Below, piece by piece: positions 10,201 through 18,469 of a stretch of DNA of 64,000 nt (its first letter is position 1; every line of letters starts with the position of its first letter). The DNA lies in the NCBI RefSeq assembly GCF_000317695.1, contig NC_020157.1:62001-126000 (forward strand), in the 5' to 3' direction. The notes under the pieces are model-generated. The model saw only the letters and a list, made by a program, of their open reading frames with translations. It searched no databases and was not told the origin of the DNA. Both the position numbers and the translations under genes were made by a program. The stretch is from Anabaena cylindrica PCC 7122. GTDB lineage: Bacteria; Cyanobacteriota; Cyanobacteriia; Cyanobacteriales; Nostocaceae.

Positions 10201-13200
10201 TGGAGAACTCCTAATAATTCTCCATTGAGAAAAACAGCATCCCTATTTTTACTGGTTGGTACTTCTAAACTAACGCTTTTATATTCTTCTCCCGTAAAAA
10301 CTTGACCTTTAAAATCATAAACATTAATCTTATTAATTTTCAACAAATTCCCATGAGGTGATTCAGCAATAATAAAACCACCTTCATGTTGACTATCACC
10401 AATAGATTTTAATTTAAGTTGTAGCGGATTACCATTAGCTAAATAATTTATTTTTCTTAATTCTTGAATTGAATCAGTATCCAGTTCTCCTAATGTTTGA
10501 CCATCCAATTTAATTTTAGCTGTGTCAACAGGAACTGCTACATTACCAATAGTGAGTGTGACTTGTTCATTATTGAAAGTCTTACCTGCATGAGAAAATT
10601 TACTAATTTCTCTGATAGTAATGTTGATTGGTGGTTGCGATGGTAAATTAATAGTTGCCGTAGCTGTATAAGTTTCACCTGATTTAATATATGCTTGTGC
10701 CTGAGTACCAATTGCTAATTGGCCTGTTCTTTGTTCCAAAACAGCAAATTCTTTGTATTCTTCATCATTATCTTTGACAAATACCAATCTAGAATTATGT
10801 CTTTCATGTCCTGGAGGATAGCGACAGGCTTGTATTTCTATCGAATATTTTTCTTGCGGATTCCATTCCCTACCAACAAAATTATCTCCTTCCTTACCAA
10901 TTCCTAATACTTTGAGTTGTAAAAATTGTAATTCATCTAATTGGCTAACTATTTCCTTACCAAAAGTTGCAAATACAAAGTTAGAAACTTTCTTACGAGA
11001 GTTGAAACTTGAATTATCTCCTTGTTCTAATTCATCTTGTCGAGAAGCTGATATATTCCATGTTGCGGCTGCAACTGCTAATTTTTGGTCTTCAGGAATT
11101 AAATTATAGAAATTTTCAGCAACAGCATAAGCTTCTTGAAACAGTAATTTGATTTGACTTTCTCTCAGTTCAGGTTTCAGTTCAACTAATGTTGCACCCT
11201 GAGTTATCATTCCTGGTTTGAGTTTATAGTCAATTACAGATTGTTGACTAACTGTTCCCAGTTTTGAATATTTAGGTTCTCCATTTTCCGTTTCTCCATC
11301 AATTTGTGCTATTGCTAATAAAGTATGGGGACGTTGCAAAGACCGATATTTTTCTGGAATTTCTTCTAAACGGATGTTGAGTGTAGAACCTTTCCAAATT
11401 CCTGGGTGTTCGTAGCGAGTGAGATTAGTGATGGTAATTTCTGTACCATTGCTGGTTTTGACAACAGCATAAGGTCCTTGTTCAGTTTCTCGACGTTTAT
11501 TCAATCTGGTAGCTACATTGAATTTATCATCAAATTCTTGTTTAGTTAAAATAGCCTGAAATTTTTGTTGAGGAGTAAATTCTACACCTTTAAATAAATC
11601 TTGGAATTGGATAATAGGACGTGATTCTAAATGAGATGCTTCAAAGTATTTATTAACTTGGTTAATTAGTAATTCCACTGGTGAATAGCCAGTAGTGTTA
11701 ATACCTTCCTTTAAGTAAGCAGATGAAGATTTTTTATCTTTTATATAATTAACATCTCGATAAAGATAGCGTTTGTTTTCAGCTATTACCTCCATATCAG
11801 GTTTTTTGGCACTTTTAAATAAATCCACTGCAATTTGATTTTGGAAACAAGCTGCTTCAATCATTTGTCGGTACATATTCCGATTAATTGCCATTGCTTG
11901 TTCTATCACTTGAGAATTTCTATCTTGAACAGATGCAAGTTTGAGAAATTCCTGCATCTGTTCTCTGTATTCTTCCCTTATGGCTTGAGGATGGTTTTGA
12001 TTATTTTCTAAATTGACTAATTTTTTATAATGACTACCAACTTGGTCTAAATATTCTGTTTGTTGTTGAGAATTTCCATAAGTTATTAAAGTTTCAATTT
12101 CTGACTCTAAAGCTTCCAGTGCTGTCACATGATTATTGATAATACCAACGCTGATACCATCACTCATGTGAATAGCGATTTCTTCAAATTCAGGTTGTGT
12201 ACCATCTTCTCTGTAAAAAGATTGCTTTTTCAGTTTGACTGTGGGAGCATAAGCATTTTCAGGCAGGTTTCTGTATTCAGCTTCGGCGGTAAAATTTGGA
12301 TATTTACTGGCTAATTCCACACCAATACAGTCACCATCAAAGTCTCGACCTTGACGTTCTGATTCGGTTTCTATGGGGTCTAATTCTTCGGTTTCAATAC
12401 CTTGTGCTTTTAGGGCTTCAATCCTAGCTTGAATGCGCTTATGGTCTTCATCGTTGACGATAATAATTCCTGCCAAGGGGTTGCCATCTGGTCCTAAGTA
12501 ATCTTCAATATGTTTGTTGATAGAAACACATAAACCATTAGCATTTAAAAAAGGTGAGCGAAAATTCAGGATTTTTTCACCTTCTATCATCCAAGGTACA
12601 CAAATTTCACCATTTTTAAGTTCTTTGGAGGGAATAATCATTTCCCTGTCAAATGTGAGGACACGACCAAGGGCAATATCCCGCCATTCATTTTGTACAA
12701 ATCGTGTAAGTTCTTGTTTAACTTTCTCAGTTTCTAACAGTTGGTTATGGCCAAGTAAGTCTGCTTTGATAATTTTGTACATTAACAAGTCATCTTGTTC
12801 AGATTCACTATCTTCTTGTAAATCATCTAAATTAGGATTATCGTTATATAACTCTACTGGTTTATCTGGTGTTTCATTCTCTAATTGCTCTGGTTTTTGC
12901 TGTCCAATAAATGCTTTGCGTTTTTCGTATTTTTCGCAATATAGCTGTGCGACTTTTCTAGGGTCTTTCTGAATTTCTGCAAGTTCTTGTGCTTGCTTTT
13001 CTAATTCTTCCGCAAAGTCTTTTATACCTTGGGGGAAAGAAGCTAGTAGTTGAGAAATGGCAGTTTTACCCTTTTGAGACTGTGATTTTTCACCTAACCA
13101 AATAGTTTGATTATATAAACCTGGTTTGATTTGGGGTTTAATTGGTGTGGATGGGTTATCTTTATCCGTTCCTTTAAAGCTAGATATGGGGATAATGAGG

Positions 13201-13838
13201 TCAATTTTGGGTGAATCTTTTCGCCAAGAAAGTTCCTCGATACGCTGCGGACGCAACGTTCCTTTACCAAATCTGTATTTGGTATCCTCTCCATCATTTT
13301 CTCTCCATCCAAATCGGTGCTGAATTACACAAAAGTTTTTATCTTTTAGTTCGTTTTTATTAGTTAATTTATTGTATAGCTCGGTTGAAATTTGCCCGTA
13401 GCAGTCACCTACTAATTTCCAGGCATCTTCGTTTTTAAGAAATCCTCCGTTTTCTCCGGTGGCATCATCTACCACTAAAATATTGAGTTTTTCATGGATG
13501 GCGTTTTTGCATGAGCCTAAAAAAATCGAACCGTAAGCACCACGGTCTTTTCGATCTGGACAGAGTTTTTCAATGACCTCTAAACATTCTGGTGAACCAT
13601 AGAGTAGCCTAGTTTTGGATGAAAACAGTAACACATCACCATTTGGATGGTTTTTTAAGTCTTCTGCGGTGCAGTGTTCATCCATTTGTCCAAAGGAAAA
13701 ATCCCTCTCTGGTAAGAAGAATTCTAAAAGTGTATTATCTAGTTTTTCAGTTAAAATTGAATCAGCATTTTTGGCATTACCATCTGTATGAATCCACTGC
13801 TTTAGTCTAGTATCAAAATGTTTAAATTCTAGAGTCAT
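7278..13838 (-). CDS. Giant multidomain protein with RNAP/RdRP-like DFDGD motif, NADAR-like and SLOG-like domains
   Basis: The protein has 2,186 residues. Near residue 426 is NFRSPFLNANG, and at 499-503 is DFDGD within QGRDFDGDCIGVELA. This spacing and motif recall the double-psi beta-barrel catalytic core of multisubunit RNA polymerases and of eukaryotic-type RNA-dependent RNA polymerases (R-x-P...DxDGD), where the aspartates bind magnesium. The middle (about 800-1300) is beta-rich and unassigned. The C-terminal third has TTIDAMRGYGRCHTTRTY (about 1490-1600, perhaps ASCH-like), then VSAEQAYQHYK to ARDNYWEGKGKE (about 1690-1790), a NADAR pattern, then MVSGSGPWRG and GNAAGTD (about 1900-1950), a SLOG-type Rossmann pattern. 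NADAR and SLOG proteins handle ADP-ribose or related nucleotides. Only 36 bases separate its start from the divergent gene's longest frame. A dispersed repeat (9217-9275) is inserted in frame. Polymerase activity is inference. Confidence 0.7.
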   Translation of the reverse strand: MTLEFKHFDTRLKQWIHTDGNAKNADSILTEKLDNTLLEFFLPERDFSFGQMDEHCTAEDLKNHPNGDVLLFSSKTRLLYGSPECLEVIEKLCPDRKDRGAYGSIFLGSCKNAIHEKLNILVVDDATGENGGFLKNEDAWKLVGDCYGQISTELYNKLTNKNELKDKNFCVIQHRFGWRENDGEDTKYRFGKGTLRPQRIEELSWRKDSPKIDLIIPISSFKGTDKDNPSTPIKPQIKPGLYNQTIWLGEKSQSQKGKTAISQLLASFPQGIKDFAEELEKQAQELAEIQKDPRKVAQLYCEKYEKRKAFIGQQKPEQLENETPDKPVELYNDNPNLDDLQEDSESEQDDLLMYKIIKADLLGHNQLLETEKVKQELTRFVQNEWRDIALGRVLTFDREMIIPSKELKNGEICVPWMIEGEKILNFRSPFLNANGLCVSINKHIEDYLGPDGNPLAGIIIVNDEDHKRIQARIEALKAQGIETEELDPIETESERQGRDFDGDCIGVELASKYPNFTAEAEYRNLPENAYAPTVKLKKQSFYREDGTQPEFEEIAIHMSDGISVGIINNHVTALEALESEIETLITYGNSQQQTEYLDQVGSHYKKLVNLENNQNHPQAIREEYREQMQEFLKLASVQDRNSQVIEQAMAINRNMYRQMIEAACFQNQIAVDLFKSAKKPDMEVIAENKRYLYRDVNYIKDKKSSSAYLKEGINTTGYSPVELLINQVNKYFEASHLESRPIIQFQDLFKGVEFTPQQKFQAILTKQEFDDKFNVATRLNKRRETEQGPYAVVKTSNGTEITITNLTRYEHPGIWKGSTLNIRLEEIPEKYRSLQRPHTLLAIAQIDGETENGEPKYSKLGTVSQQSVIDYKLKPGMITQGATLVELKPELRESQIKLLFQEAYAVAENFYNLIPEDQKLAVAAATWNISASRQDELEQGDNSSFNSRKKVSNFVFATFGKEIVSQLDELQFLQLKVLGIGKEGDNFVGREWNPQEKYSIEIQACRYPPGHERHNSRLVFVKDNDEEYKEFAVLEQRTGQLAIGTQAQAYIKSGETYTATATINLPSQPPINITIREISKFSHAGKTFNNEQVTLTIGNVAVPVDTAKIKLDGQTLGELDTDSIQELRKINYLANGNPLQLKLKSIGDSQHEGGFIIAESPHGNLLKINKINVYDFKGQVFTGEEYKSVSLEVPTSKNRDAVFLNGELLGVLHYKKDKEALQNLGVLKHGQQSSVNCTLQSNFSHTFINIEPNTVQYPQTWTKEAQAFQDNSQLNTVTKQEVMVEKSWLLLEKIKERPTILFTSQEDKVLGLIGIAVDNHKTELVQNWFKSKNIEFNVLPPQDLPLETKKGLSVIYLVSSTIPSDDFDALKAKFGEPLSADGKNSAYNQYLNSLPNRPHIIGERLDKVQELATTTIPVIVTPNLSNNNPPQQTIVVPENLQTISAVTQVLPANSTIVSKPEEKDVVISGKPVQMVFPLKMHGEPNALPVSTTIDAMRGYGRCHTTRTYEPYKAYGFKEGDIAIASGSARSAIAESGRSAIAVSSSQQVAFRVGKQYRITPEMIADAAYQQQWGAMEKHSSRELTTFKDKPEVWGLNMEPLGDYVNGKIVPFPSPNLEKSLITPAIPPPLSTAIPLASIITSPVNIGSRSSDPLGAAMTNPTVKAKELGKIQGEYPVSFRDNAAVPAGKYGPETYAQDKPAGVPFVSAEQAYQHYKTTVPLGEPRIQLMAEIIQAKLEQHPKLFAAITQRGGVEWLENCTHYVTSARDNYWEGKGKESPFIRALIEGYSKVLENSQTIQASSELIPKDSVQTIITLSTPQPQDSVQEIISSPNSSNPLANLQPLNAAVAPHMQKDVAMAEIATQFIGMSSAPPETPSSTRNYQQAWGERANTGVYSANDTIMVSGSGPWRGVTQKQILDTFNNHYVPLIDRAIASKSSFVVGNAAGTDQLVKQYLEVQGYKLESVNDGYTRAVKLEQDTTLTNQQPQSALEVSSPVPTQPSSVMSSHGLKLPNSTPISSSNIVQKEVVANKSIQDQETTLEKLRTWYLTAQKLGKSAEYIQRIAEVGSEFKSGAELTEKAVVAMNNDFQELHSINRLTQISQRMGDVFGILQENGEVIVQGKEYLISINNSHKDLTIIKKDGTVFLDIKLGQINQSQVSAEVIDIFEEINNNINQSLAFAKNQHLQV
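9217..9275. repeat. Palindromic dispersed repeat inside the giant gene
   Basis: The element GCGATGGCGGAACGCCCGCT, followed by TTCAGCGATTGCGCTTCGCG and CACTGCCGGAGGCAATCGC, has the GCGAT/ATCGC boundaries of the Nostoc-type small repeats in this window. It keeps the frame open and encodes the low-complexity run SGSARSAIAESGRSAIAVSS within the putative ASCH-like module. It probably forms a surface loop. Confidence 0.55.
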
Positions 13839-13886
13839 GAGTAGTATTTGAGTTTTAATGAATAATAGATTTTTGTGAGGTTTAAT

Positions 13887-14417
13887 ATGTCAAGATTAAA
13901 ACGCTGGCTAAATATCAATCAAAATAAAGTCAACCAAGATGGATATTTGAAACAAAAGTATTATCAACAATTAATTGATGAGGGGATGCCTTCCCATCTT
14001 ATTGAACAACACGCTATGACATTGAAGAAAAATTATGATCAGTTAAAAAAATTAGATGAAACTGACCCTGAACCGTGGATCAATTACACTGCCTACGATT
14101 TCTTTACAGAAGAAGAGAAGCAGCAATTTAATGTTGATGGTTCTTTGAAACCAGAGTATGTGAAATATGCTCATAGTATTGGTATCAGTGCTGAATCATT
14201 AGCAGAAATGGAACGTCGTAAAAAAATTGAAGTTGATAATTACAATGAATTGTCGGCTCGATATGCGGAACAGGGCATAAATTTTGGTGAACAGCAAATG
14301 CAAGCAATTATTTCAAACAACAAAACTTATTTACAAAGAAGGAAGCAGATGGAAATAGATTTGCGTAATTTTGAAGATGTTGATACCTTGCCTTTTGAAC
14401 CAGAAACACGGTATTGA
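13887..14417 (+). CDS. Hypothetical protein divergent from the giant gene
   Basis: This 176-residue protein is unknown to me. I chose the ATG at 13887 because GAGG lies six bases upstream; the frame also opens at a GTG at 13875. The sequence is highly charged and mostly helical, with two related segments: NQDGYLKQKYYQQLIDEGMP near residue 20 and NVDGSLKPEYVKYAHSIGIS near residue 90. Each reads as x-VDG-x-LK-x-(K/E)Y, so the protein may be built of two similar units. It shares a very short divergent promoter region with the giant gene. Confidence 0.6.
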   Translation: MSRLKRWLNINQNKVNQDGYLKQKYYQQLIDEGMPSHLIEQHAMTLKKNYDQLKKLDETDPEPWINYTAYDFFTEEEKQQFNVDGSLKPEYVKYAHSIGISAESLAEMERRKKIEVDNYNELSARYAEQGINFGEQQMQAIISNNKTYLQRRKQMEIDLRNFEDVDTLPFEPETRY

Positions 14418-14793
14418 AATTTGCCAATTTGGTAATTTATACATCACTGTTACAGGAGGTCACAAGGAATAGGTGACAGGTGACAGTGTGAAAAGTCTTT
14501 TGTTATCTGGGTTTTATCATCAATTGATGTCCTAAGTAAGTCGGCACGAAAAAAACAAGTTATGTAACAAAATGTAAAATGCCTTCTGCCTCCTGCCTTG
14601 CCACAACGATAAATTTCAACGCCTACCTACTTAACATGGGCGATCGCTATAACTACTAATAGTTTCCTCAGATTTGATTCTAAAAGTTATTTCAGTGATG
14701 GTGCTAGTAAAAAAAAGTAGAATTGGAGGTAATTTTTGTTTGTCGCTTTATATCGTTTGATATAAATCAAACCCATTTTTGATATAACTGTCT
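14418..14793. other. Non-coding stretch between convergent genes
   Basis: No gene is supported here. The 376 bases include an imperfect direct repeat (AGGTCACAAGGAATAGGTGACAGGTGACAG region, about 14457-14488), one HIP1-like GGCGATCGC near 14639, and an 18-base inverted repeat GTTTGATATAAATCAAAC at 14755-14772, just past the end of the relaxase gene. The latter lacks a U-tract in either direction. Confidence 0.4.
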
Positions 14794-16584
14794 TTACTCC
14801 AATTCTCCGCTGTTTTCTTTTTCTTTTTGTCGGTTGTGGGTTAACAGTAGCATTTTCAGTCTTTCCAATATCATCAAATCTTCATCTGTCAACCCTTTAT
14901 CTTTACTTTCAGCGTCATCATAGAGAGAAATTTCTGCAATTTCTTCCCCATTTTTGCGTTTTAGTTTGAGAATGTCTTTCTCTAGTTGAAGATCGTAGTA
15001 TTTTCCTGAATATGTTTCTGGTTGTCCTGCTTGTTGCCAAAAAAATCTGATAATTGGGCTGATGTTGTTAGTGTGATTTTTTGAACTATTAACCGATTGG
15101 TGTGCGCTCAACAAAGGTGTAATGTTGGAAGGTATTGCATTACTCCCCTGACCGGAAGCTGGGTTGTCTACAGAAACCTTGCTTCTATTCTCAGTGTCCA
15201 GAGTATTTTTTGCAGGTTTACTAGAAGCGATAGCGAAGCGCTGCTGCAAGCAGTTCGCCTCCGGTAGTGCGCTCCGCGCAATCGCCAAGTGCTGCTGCAA
15301 GTCGTTTGCCGCCGATGGGTGTTTCGCCATAACTTGGCGTTCTGTTATTATCTTCGTTACTGCATTTTGAGCGATCTCCAGAGGTGGGTGTTTCGCCATA
15401 ACTTGACGTTCCGCCATCGCCTCCTCAACTTCGATTAGTGCTTGACTACCCTCATTTGTATTATTTTTAGCTAATGGTGTAGTAATAGCTTGATGTAATT
15501 CTGATTGTGATATGTCTGCGGTGAGGGAAGTGATTACTTCCGGTAGTTCTGGTGCAGAATTCCGCGCCGCACTAATTCCTGAAGTAGTTTCTTGTTTATG
15601 CGTAGTTTTATTGGTTAATGGTATTGCTTCCTCCGAAGACAATATTGTTACCGTTGTTTCTATAGCAGGTGTTGGCATTTCTACCTGTTTTTTACCCTGA
15701 CAAGAATATATTGCTGGTAAATCTCGCTCAGGGTTATAAGATACACCTCGTTTTTTCTGAAGTCCTGGAAAGCTGTATGCTGACCCTAATTTATACCCAC
15801 CGACTTTGACACCATTCAACTCGAAAGCGATCGCCTCTTTAAACAACCCCCCGGTACTAAATTGGGGATGAACCACAACACTTTGTTGCTGAAGTCTGTG
15901 TATCAATTGGGTAACAGTTGGCTGGTCTTTCGTGGCTGCATCAATGATGTCAGCCAACAGTTGGGTAATAGGGGGTTGATTGGAAGAGTGGTGTTTTTGT
16001 TTTTGGGTTTGAGAATGGCGATCGCTAATAGTTGTTTCAATTCCAATTTTCTCCACTGTTTTAGCCACCCTATCACTGCTACAAGACACCTCTTCCAAAC
16101 CGTACTCTTTCTCCAATTGTCGTAATATCACCTCACTGCGGCGATAATCCCAGGAATCTGGCACAACTGAGCCATTCATGCGGATACGCGAAGCAATGAT
16201 ATGAATGTGTTCGTGGTTGGTGTCATGGTGACGGGCAACAACGTACTGGCTTTGATTTAATTCCTCTCCCAAGAATTTCATGGCCTTGAGCCAATGCTGG
16301 GCAATTTCTGTGTATTGCTCATCCTCCAAATGTTCATGGTATTCCCCTTTGTTATGGGATACATCGCGGTGAGGAATAGAGAGAATGACATGAGCGCAAG
16401 CACGTTGGAGATTGGGGCGAAATCTTCTGGCTGCACCAAACTCTTTAGTTAGTTGTATGGGTGTATTTCCACCCATATTGCTCTCGATCATGGTGGCTTT
16501 CTCCTTACCCAGCACATATTCTAGGGTAGAGCGAAAGCTGTGATTTTTAAACTGTTTGCCAATCAATGGAACTCCTTTCAGCAC
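14794..16584 (-). CDS. Relaxase / mobilization nuclease
   Basis: This 596-residue protein has the N-terminal domain of MOB-type relaxases, which nick plasmid DNA at oriT and stay bound to the 5' end during conjugative transfer. The metal-binding motif is clear: ARHHDTNHEHIHIIASRI near residues 118-135 gives the HxDxxHxHxH-type triad. A candidate nucleophile is Tyr23 in STLEYVLGKEKA. The C-terminal half is a low-complexity linker ending in a conserved-looking segment (FFWQQAGQPETYSGKYYDL). Residues about 435-455 are encoded by a palindromic dispersed repeat (15227-15285), and RQVMAKHP occurs twice. MobC-like protein is encoded just upstream, as in typical mobilization modules. No type IV secretion genes are in the window, so transfer would need a helper. 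Confidence 0.87.
   Translation of the reverse strand: MLKGVPLIGKQFKNHSFRSTLEYVLGKEKATMIESNMGGNTPIQLTKEFGAARRFRPNLQRACAHVILSIPHRDVSHNKGEYHEHLEDEQYTEIAQHWLKAMKFLGEELNQSQYVVARHHDTNHEHIHIIASRIRMNGSVVPDSWDYRRSEVILRQLEKEYGLEEVSCSSDRVAKTVEKIGIETTISDRHSQTQKQKHHSSNQPPITQLLADIIDAATKDQPTVTQLIHRLQQQSVVVHPQFSTGGLFKEAIAFELNGVKVGGYKLGSAYSFPGLQKKRGVSYNPERDLPAIYSCQGKKQVEMPTPAIETTVTILSSEEAIPLTNKTTHKQETTSGISAARNSAPELPEVITSLTADISQSELHQAITTPLAKNNTNEGSQALIEVEEAMAERQVMAKHPPLEIAQNAVTKIITERQVMAKHPSAANDLQQHLAIARSALPEANCLQQRFAIASSKPAKNTLDTENRSKVSVDNPASGQGSNAIPSNITPLLSAHQSVNSSKNHTNNISPIIRFFWQQAGQPETYSGKYYDLQLEKDILKLKRKNGEEIAEISLYDDAESKDKGLTDEDLMILERLKMLLLTHNRQKEKENSGELE
15227..15285. repeat. Palindromic dispersed repeat inside the relaxase gene
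   Basis: GCGATAGCGAAGCGCTGCTG is followed by CAAGCAGTTCGCC and ends in GCGCAATCGC. This is the same family as 16663-16740 and 28982-29035. It is translated in frame as part of the relaxase's poorly conserved linker (ARSALPEANCLQQRFAIASS). Confidence 0.6.
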
Positions 16585-16662
16585 TTTCTACGACGGGTTA
16601 TGTAGGGGTTGGCTGAATACTTTGTTGAGATAATGATTTTGGAAAATGTGGTGAATTTTAGA

Positions 16663-16740
16663 GCGATAGCGTACCCCTACGGAGAAGCAAGCTACGCGGA
16701 GCGTCCCGGAGGGAACTAGCGCTGCTGCAAGCAGTTCGCC
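16663..16740. repeat. Palindromic dispersed repeat between relaxase and mobC
   Basis: The 78-base segment starts GCGATAGCGTACCCCTACGG and ends CTGCTGCAAGCAGTTCGCC. It combines two modules seen elsewhere in the window and fills most of the gap between the MobC-like and relaxase genes. It contains no gene. Confidence 0.6.
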
Positions 16741-16760
16741 TTCATCATGTCTTTGACTAA

Positions 16761-17162
16761 TCAAATAATCTCTTCTGGTTCATCAACTGTCACCCCACAC
16801 TCCAGTAGTTGCATTTGTGTTTCCTTGATGGATGTACGCAGGGATTCTACTAAGTTTTCTAGCTGCTCAACATCAAAATTGACGGCTTGTCCTGTTTTCG
16901 ATGCGTGAGTTGCTGCTGTAGCTATCTGGTTAAGATTCACCCCAATAGCATTCAGTTCTGTGTACAACTTCCAATTTAATTCAGGGGGAGGGGGCAATTC
17001 TACAACACGCCGTCGAAATGCAGCACGTCGAATAAATTCTGTGATACTCACTCTGCCTTCTTTTGCTTTCTGTTTAAGTTGCTCGTACTCATCAGCAGCA
17101 AAACGAACTGAAAGCCTAATTGTTCTGATAACTCCATCTGTTCTCTGAGTTTTTTTTGGCAT
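16761..17162 (-). CDS. mobC: MobC-like plasmid mobilization accessory protein
   Basis: This 133-residue protein matches the MobC/relaxosome family. It has an N-terminal ribbon-helix-helix-like region (IRLSVRFAADEYEQLKQKA, SITEFIRRAAFRR) that would bind oriT DNA. It also has the family signature PPELNWKLYTELNAIGVNLN followed by QIA. I chose the ATG at 17160-17162 (MPKKTQRTD) because GGAA lies nine bases upstream; the longer frame to 17252 adds an unlike, hydrophobic stretch. MobC helps the relaxase open and bind oriT and often represses its own promoter. A perfect 10-bp inverted repeat at 17295-17326 is a candidate binding site. Confidence 0.8.
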   Translation of the reverse strand: MPKKTQRTDGVIRTIRLSVRFAADEYEQLKQKAKEGRVSITEFIRRAAFRRRVVELPPPPELNWKLYTELNAIGVNLNQIATAATHASKTGQAVNFDVEQLENLVESLRTSIKETQMQLLECGVTVDEPEEII

Positions 17163-17294
17163 GATGATTATTTCCAAAAAAACTTGTTCAGCTAAAAAAT
17201 GCAGTGAAAATACGATTTTGAGTGGTTGAGTCCGAGTATAACGCATGCACAAAACATGGCTTGCGTCTCACCGGGAATTAAGGCAAACACGATT

Positions 17295-17326
17295 AAGGTA
17301 TAATTTATAACGTATGATTATACCTT
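17295..17326. promoter_or_regulatory. Perfect 10-bp inverted repeat upstream of mobC (candidate oriT or operator)
   Basis: AAGGTATAAT (17295-17304) and ATTATACCTT (17317-17326) are exact complements separated by 12 bases. They lie about 130 bp upstream of the MobC-like start. Relaxosome proteins commonly bind such repeats beside the nick site. No consensus nick sequence is recognised, so the role is inferred from position. Confidence 0.4.
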
Positions 17327-17407
17327 TCAAACCTTTCTACTGTAGGTATTTCAAGGCTATTTACTTAGTATGTAAATTAATATACAAATGTATAGTCCTT
17401 ACTGGAA

Positions 17408-17541
17408 ATTGGCTAGGATTGGCTAGGATTGGTTGCTTTTTTGCCACCTAAAAAGTTTATTTAGTTAATTTGTACTATTAAATTATCCATCAAGTGGCTG
17501 GGATTGGCTAGGATTGGCTAGGATTGGTTGGGATTGGCTAG
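17408..17541 (+). repeat. 10-bp direct repeats (GGATTGGCTA), candidate centromere of the ParM system
   Basis: Units of GGATTGGCTA repeat head to tail in two clusters, about 17408-17434 (two full copies plus a partial GGATTGGTT) and about 17494-17541 (four full or near-full copies plus a partial). The clusters are about 60 bp apart. The array lies upstream of a small gene and the actin-like ParM gene. In ParMRC systems a centromere of direct repeats just upstream of the operon binds the adaptor ParR. An alternative is a rep iteron or oriT element, since mobC lies on the other side. Confidence 0.6.
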
Positions 17542-17854
17542 ACTTACTAAAATGAGTATTATTACTTATAACAACGGAAGTACACAATAATACTTTTCTA
17601 ACCTAATAGTTTTCCATTAGGGTGTGAAATTTTTTGTGCTTTATTTATTTTATTTGTTTTTAAGCGTGTTTGCATATAAATAGTAATCAAGTTATATCAA
17701 AAATTATATCTGTTTTATACTTTTTGTTAGTTTTATATTCATACCTGAATGCTGCAATATAGTTTTTATTATTTATTAGATTTTGTGATACCAGATACCT
17801 TACCTATTGGATATTAGGGTTTAAAAATCATAAAAGATAAATGGAATGACTATT

Positions 17855-18379
17855 ATGGCAGAGCAAAAACTTATAACCAAGAGACTTAGATTTCAATTTC
17901 GAGAAAATACACCAGATGGAATATTGTTGAATTATTTGGTTAATTATCCCCATAAGAATTTTGATGAATTAGTATGGCAAGCAGCTCGAATATATTTTAT
18001 GCCATTAGCTTATATCAACGTAAATGGAGTTGATGATAATTTATTGAAGGAAATAACTTTATCATCATTATTTGATTGTTTAAACCATTGGAATTATATT
18101 CAAATAAAGTTAAATTTTAATTTACCCTTATCTCAAATAATTCTTCAAAGTATGGACAGTTTTAGTACCGCTTTGATTACAAACGATTCTGTAATAAAAC
18201 AGAATTATGCTAGTTATCAAAACCCAATAGAACAAATAGTTACTAATAACACGACAGTTCCCCAATCTCCAGAAACTGAGCTAGATGATGATTTTTGGGA
18301 TGAAGATGTAGAGGTACAGATGGAATTAACCGATGAACAAAAGGCTGTTAGACAGGATATTCGTTCATTATTTGGATAA
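17855..18379 (+). CDS. Putative ParR-like adaptor upstream of ParM
   Basis: This protein has no family I recognise by sequence. The ATG at 17855 is preferred because GGAA lies eight bases upstream; an in-frame ATG also occurs at 17846. The product of 174 residues has a basic N-terminus (KRLRFQFRENTPDGILLNYL), a helical middle and a very acidic tail (ELDDDFWDEDVEVQMELTDE). It sits between 10-bp direct repeats and an actin-like ATPase gene, the position expected for a centromere-binding adaptor. The known order is often parC-parM-parR; here the small gene comes first. Function is inferred from context only. Confidence 0.5.
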   Translation: MAEQKLITKRLRFQFRENTPDGILLNYLVNYPHKNFDELVWQAARIYFMPLAYINVNGVDDNLLKEITLSSLFDCLNHWNYIQIKLNFNLPLSQIILQSMDSFSTALITNDSVIKQNYASYQNPIEQIVTNNTTVPQSPETELDDDFWDEDVEVQMELTDEQKAVRQDIRSLFG

Positions 18380-18469
18380 ATACTATAACTAAATACTTTA
18401 GCTACTTCCTGAATTCATACTTAACAAAATTCAATCACAAAAAATATATTTTAGTTAATTGGTGAAAAA

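Noticed and set aside
13875..14417. GTG at 13875 as the start of the gene divergent from the giant gene
   Set aside because: The ATG at 13887 has GAGG six bases upstream, while the GTG has no such site; the four extra residues add nothing that looks like protein.
17295..17541. The inverted repeat plus GGATTGGCTA array as a replication origin
   Set aside because: The array is next to mobC and the ParM unit rather than a rep gene. A centromere/oriT reading fits better, although iterons cannot be excluded.
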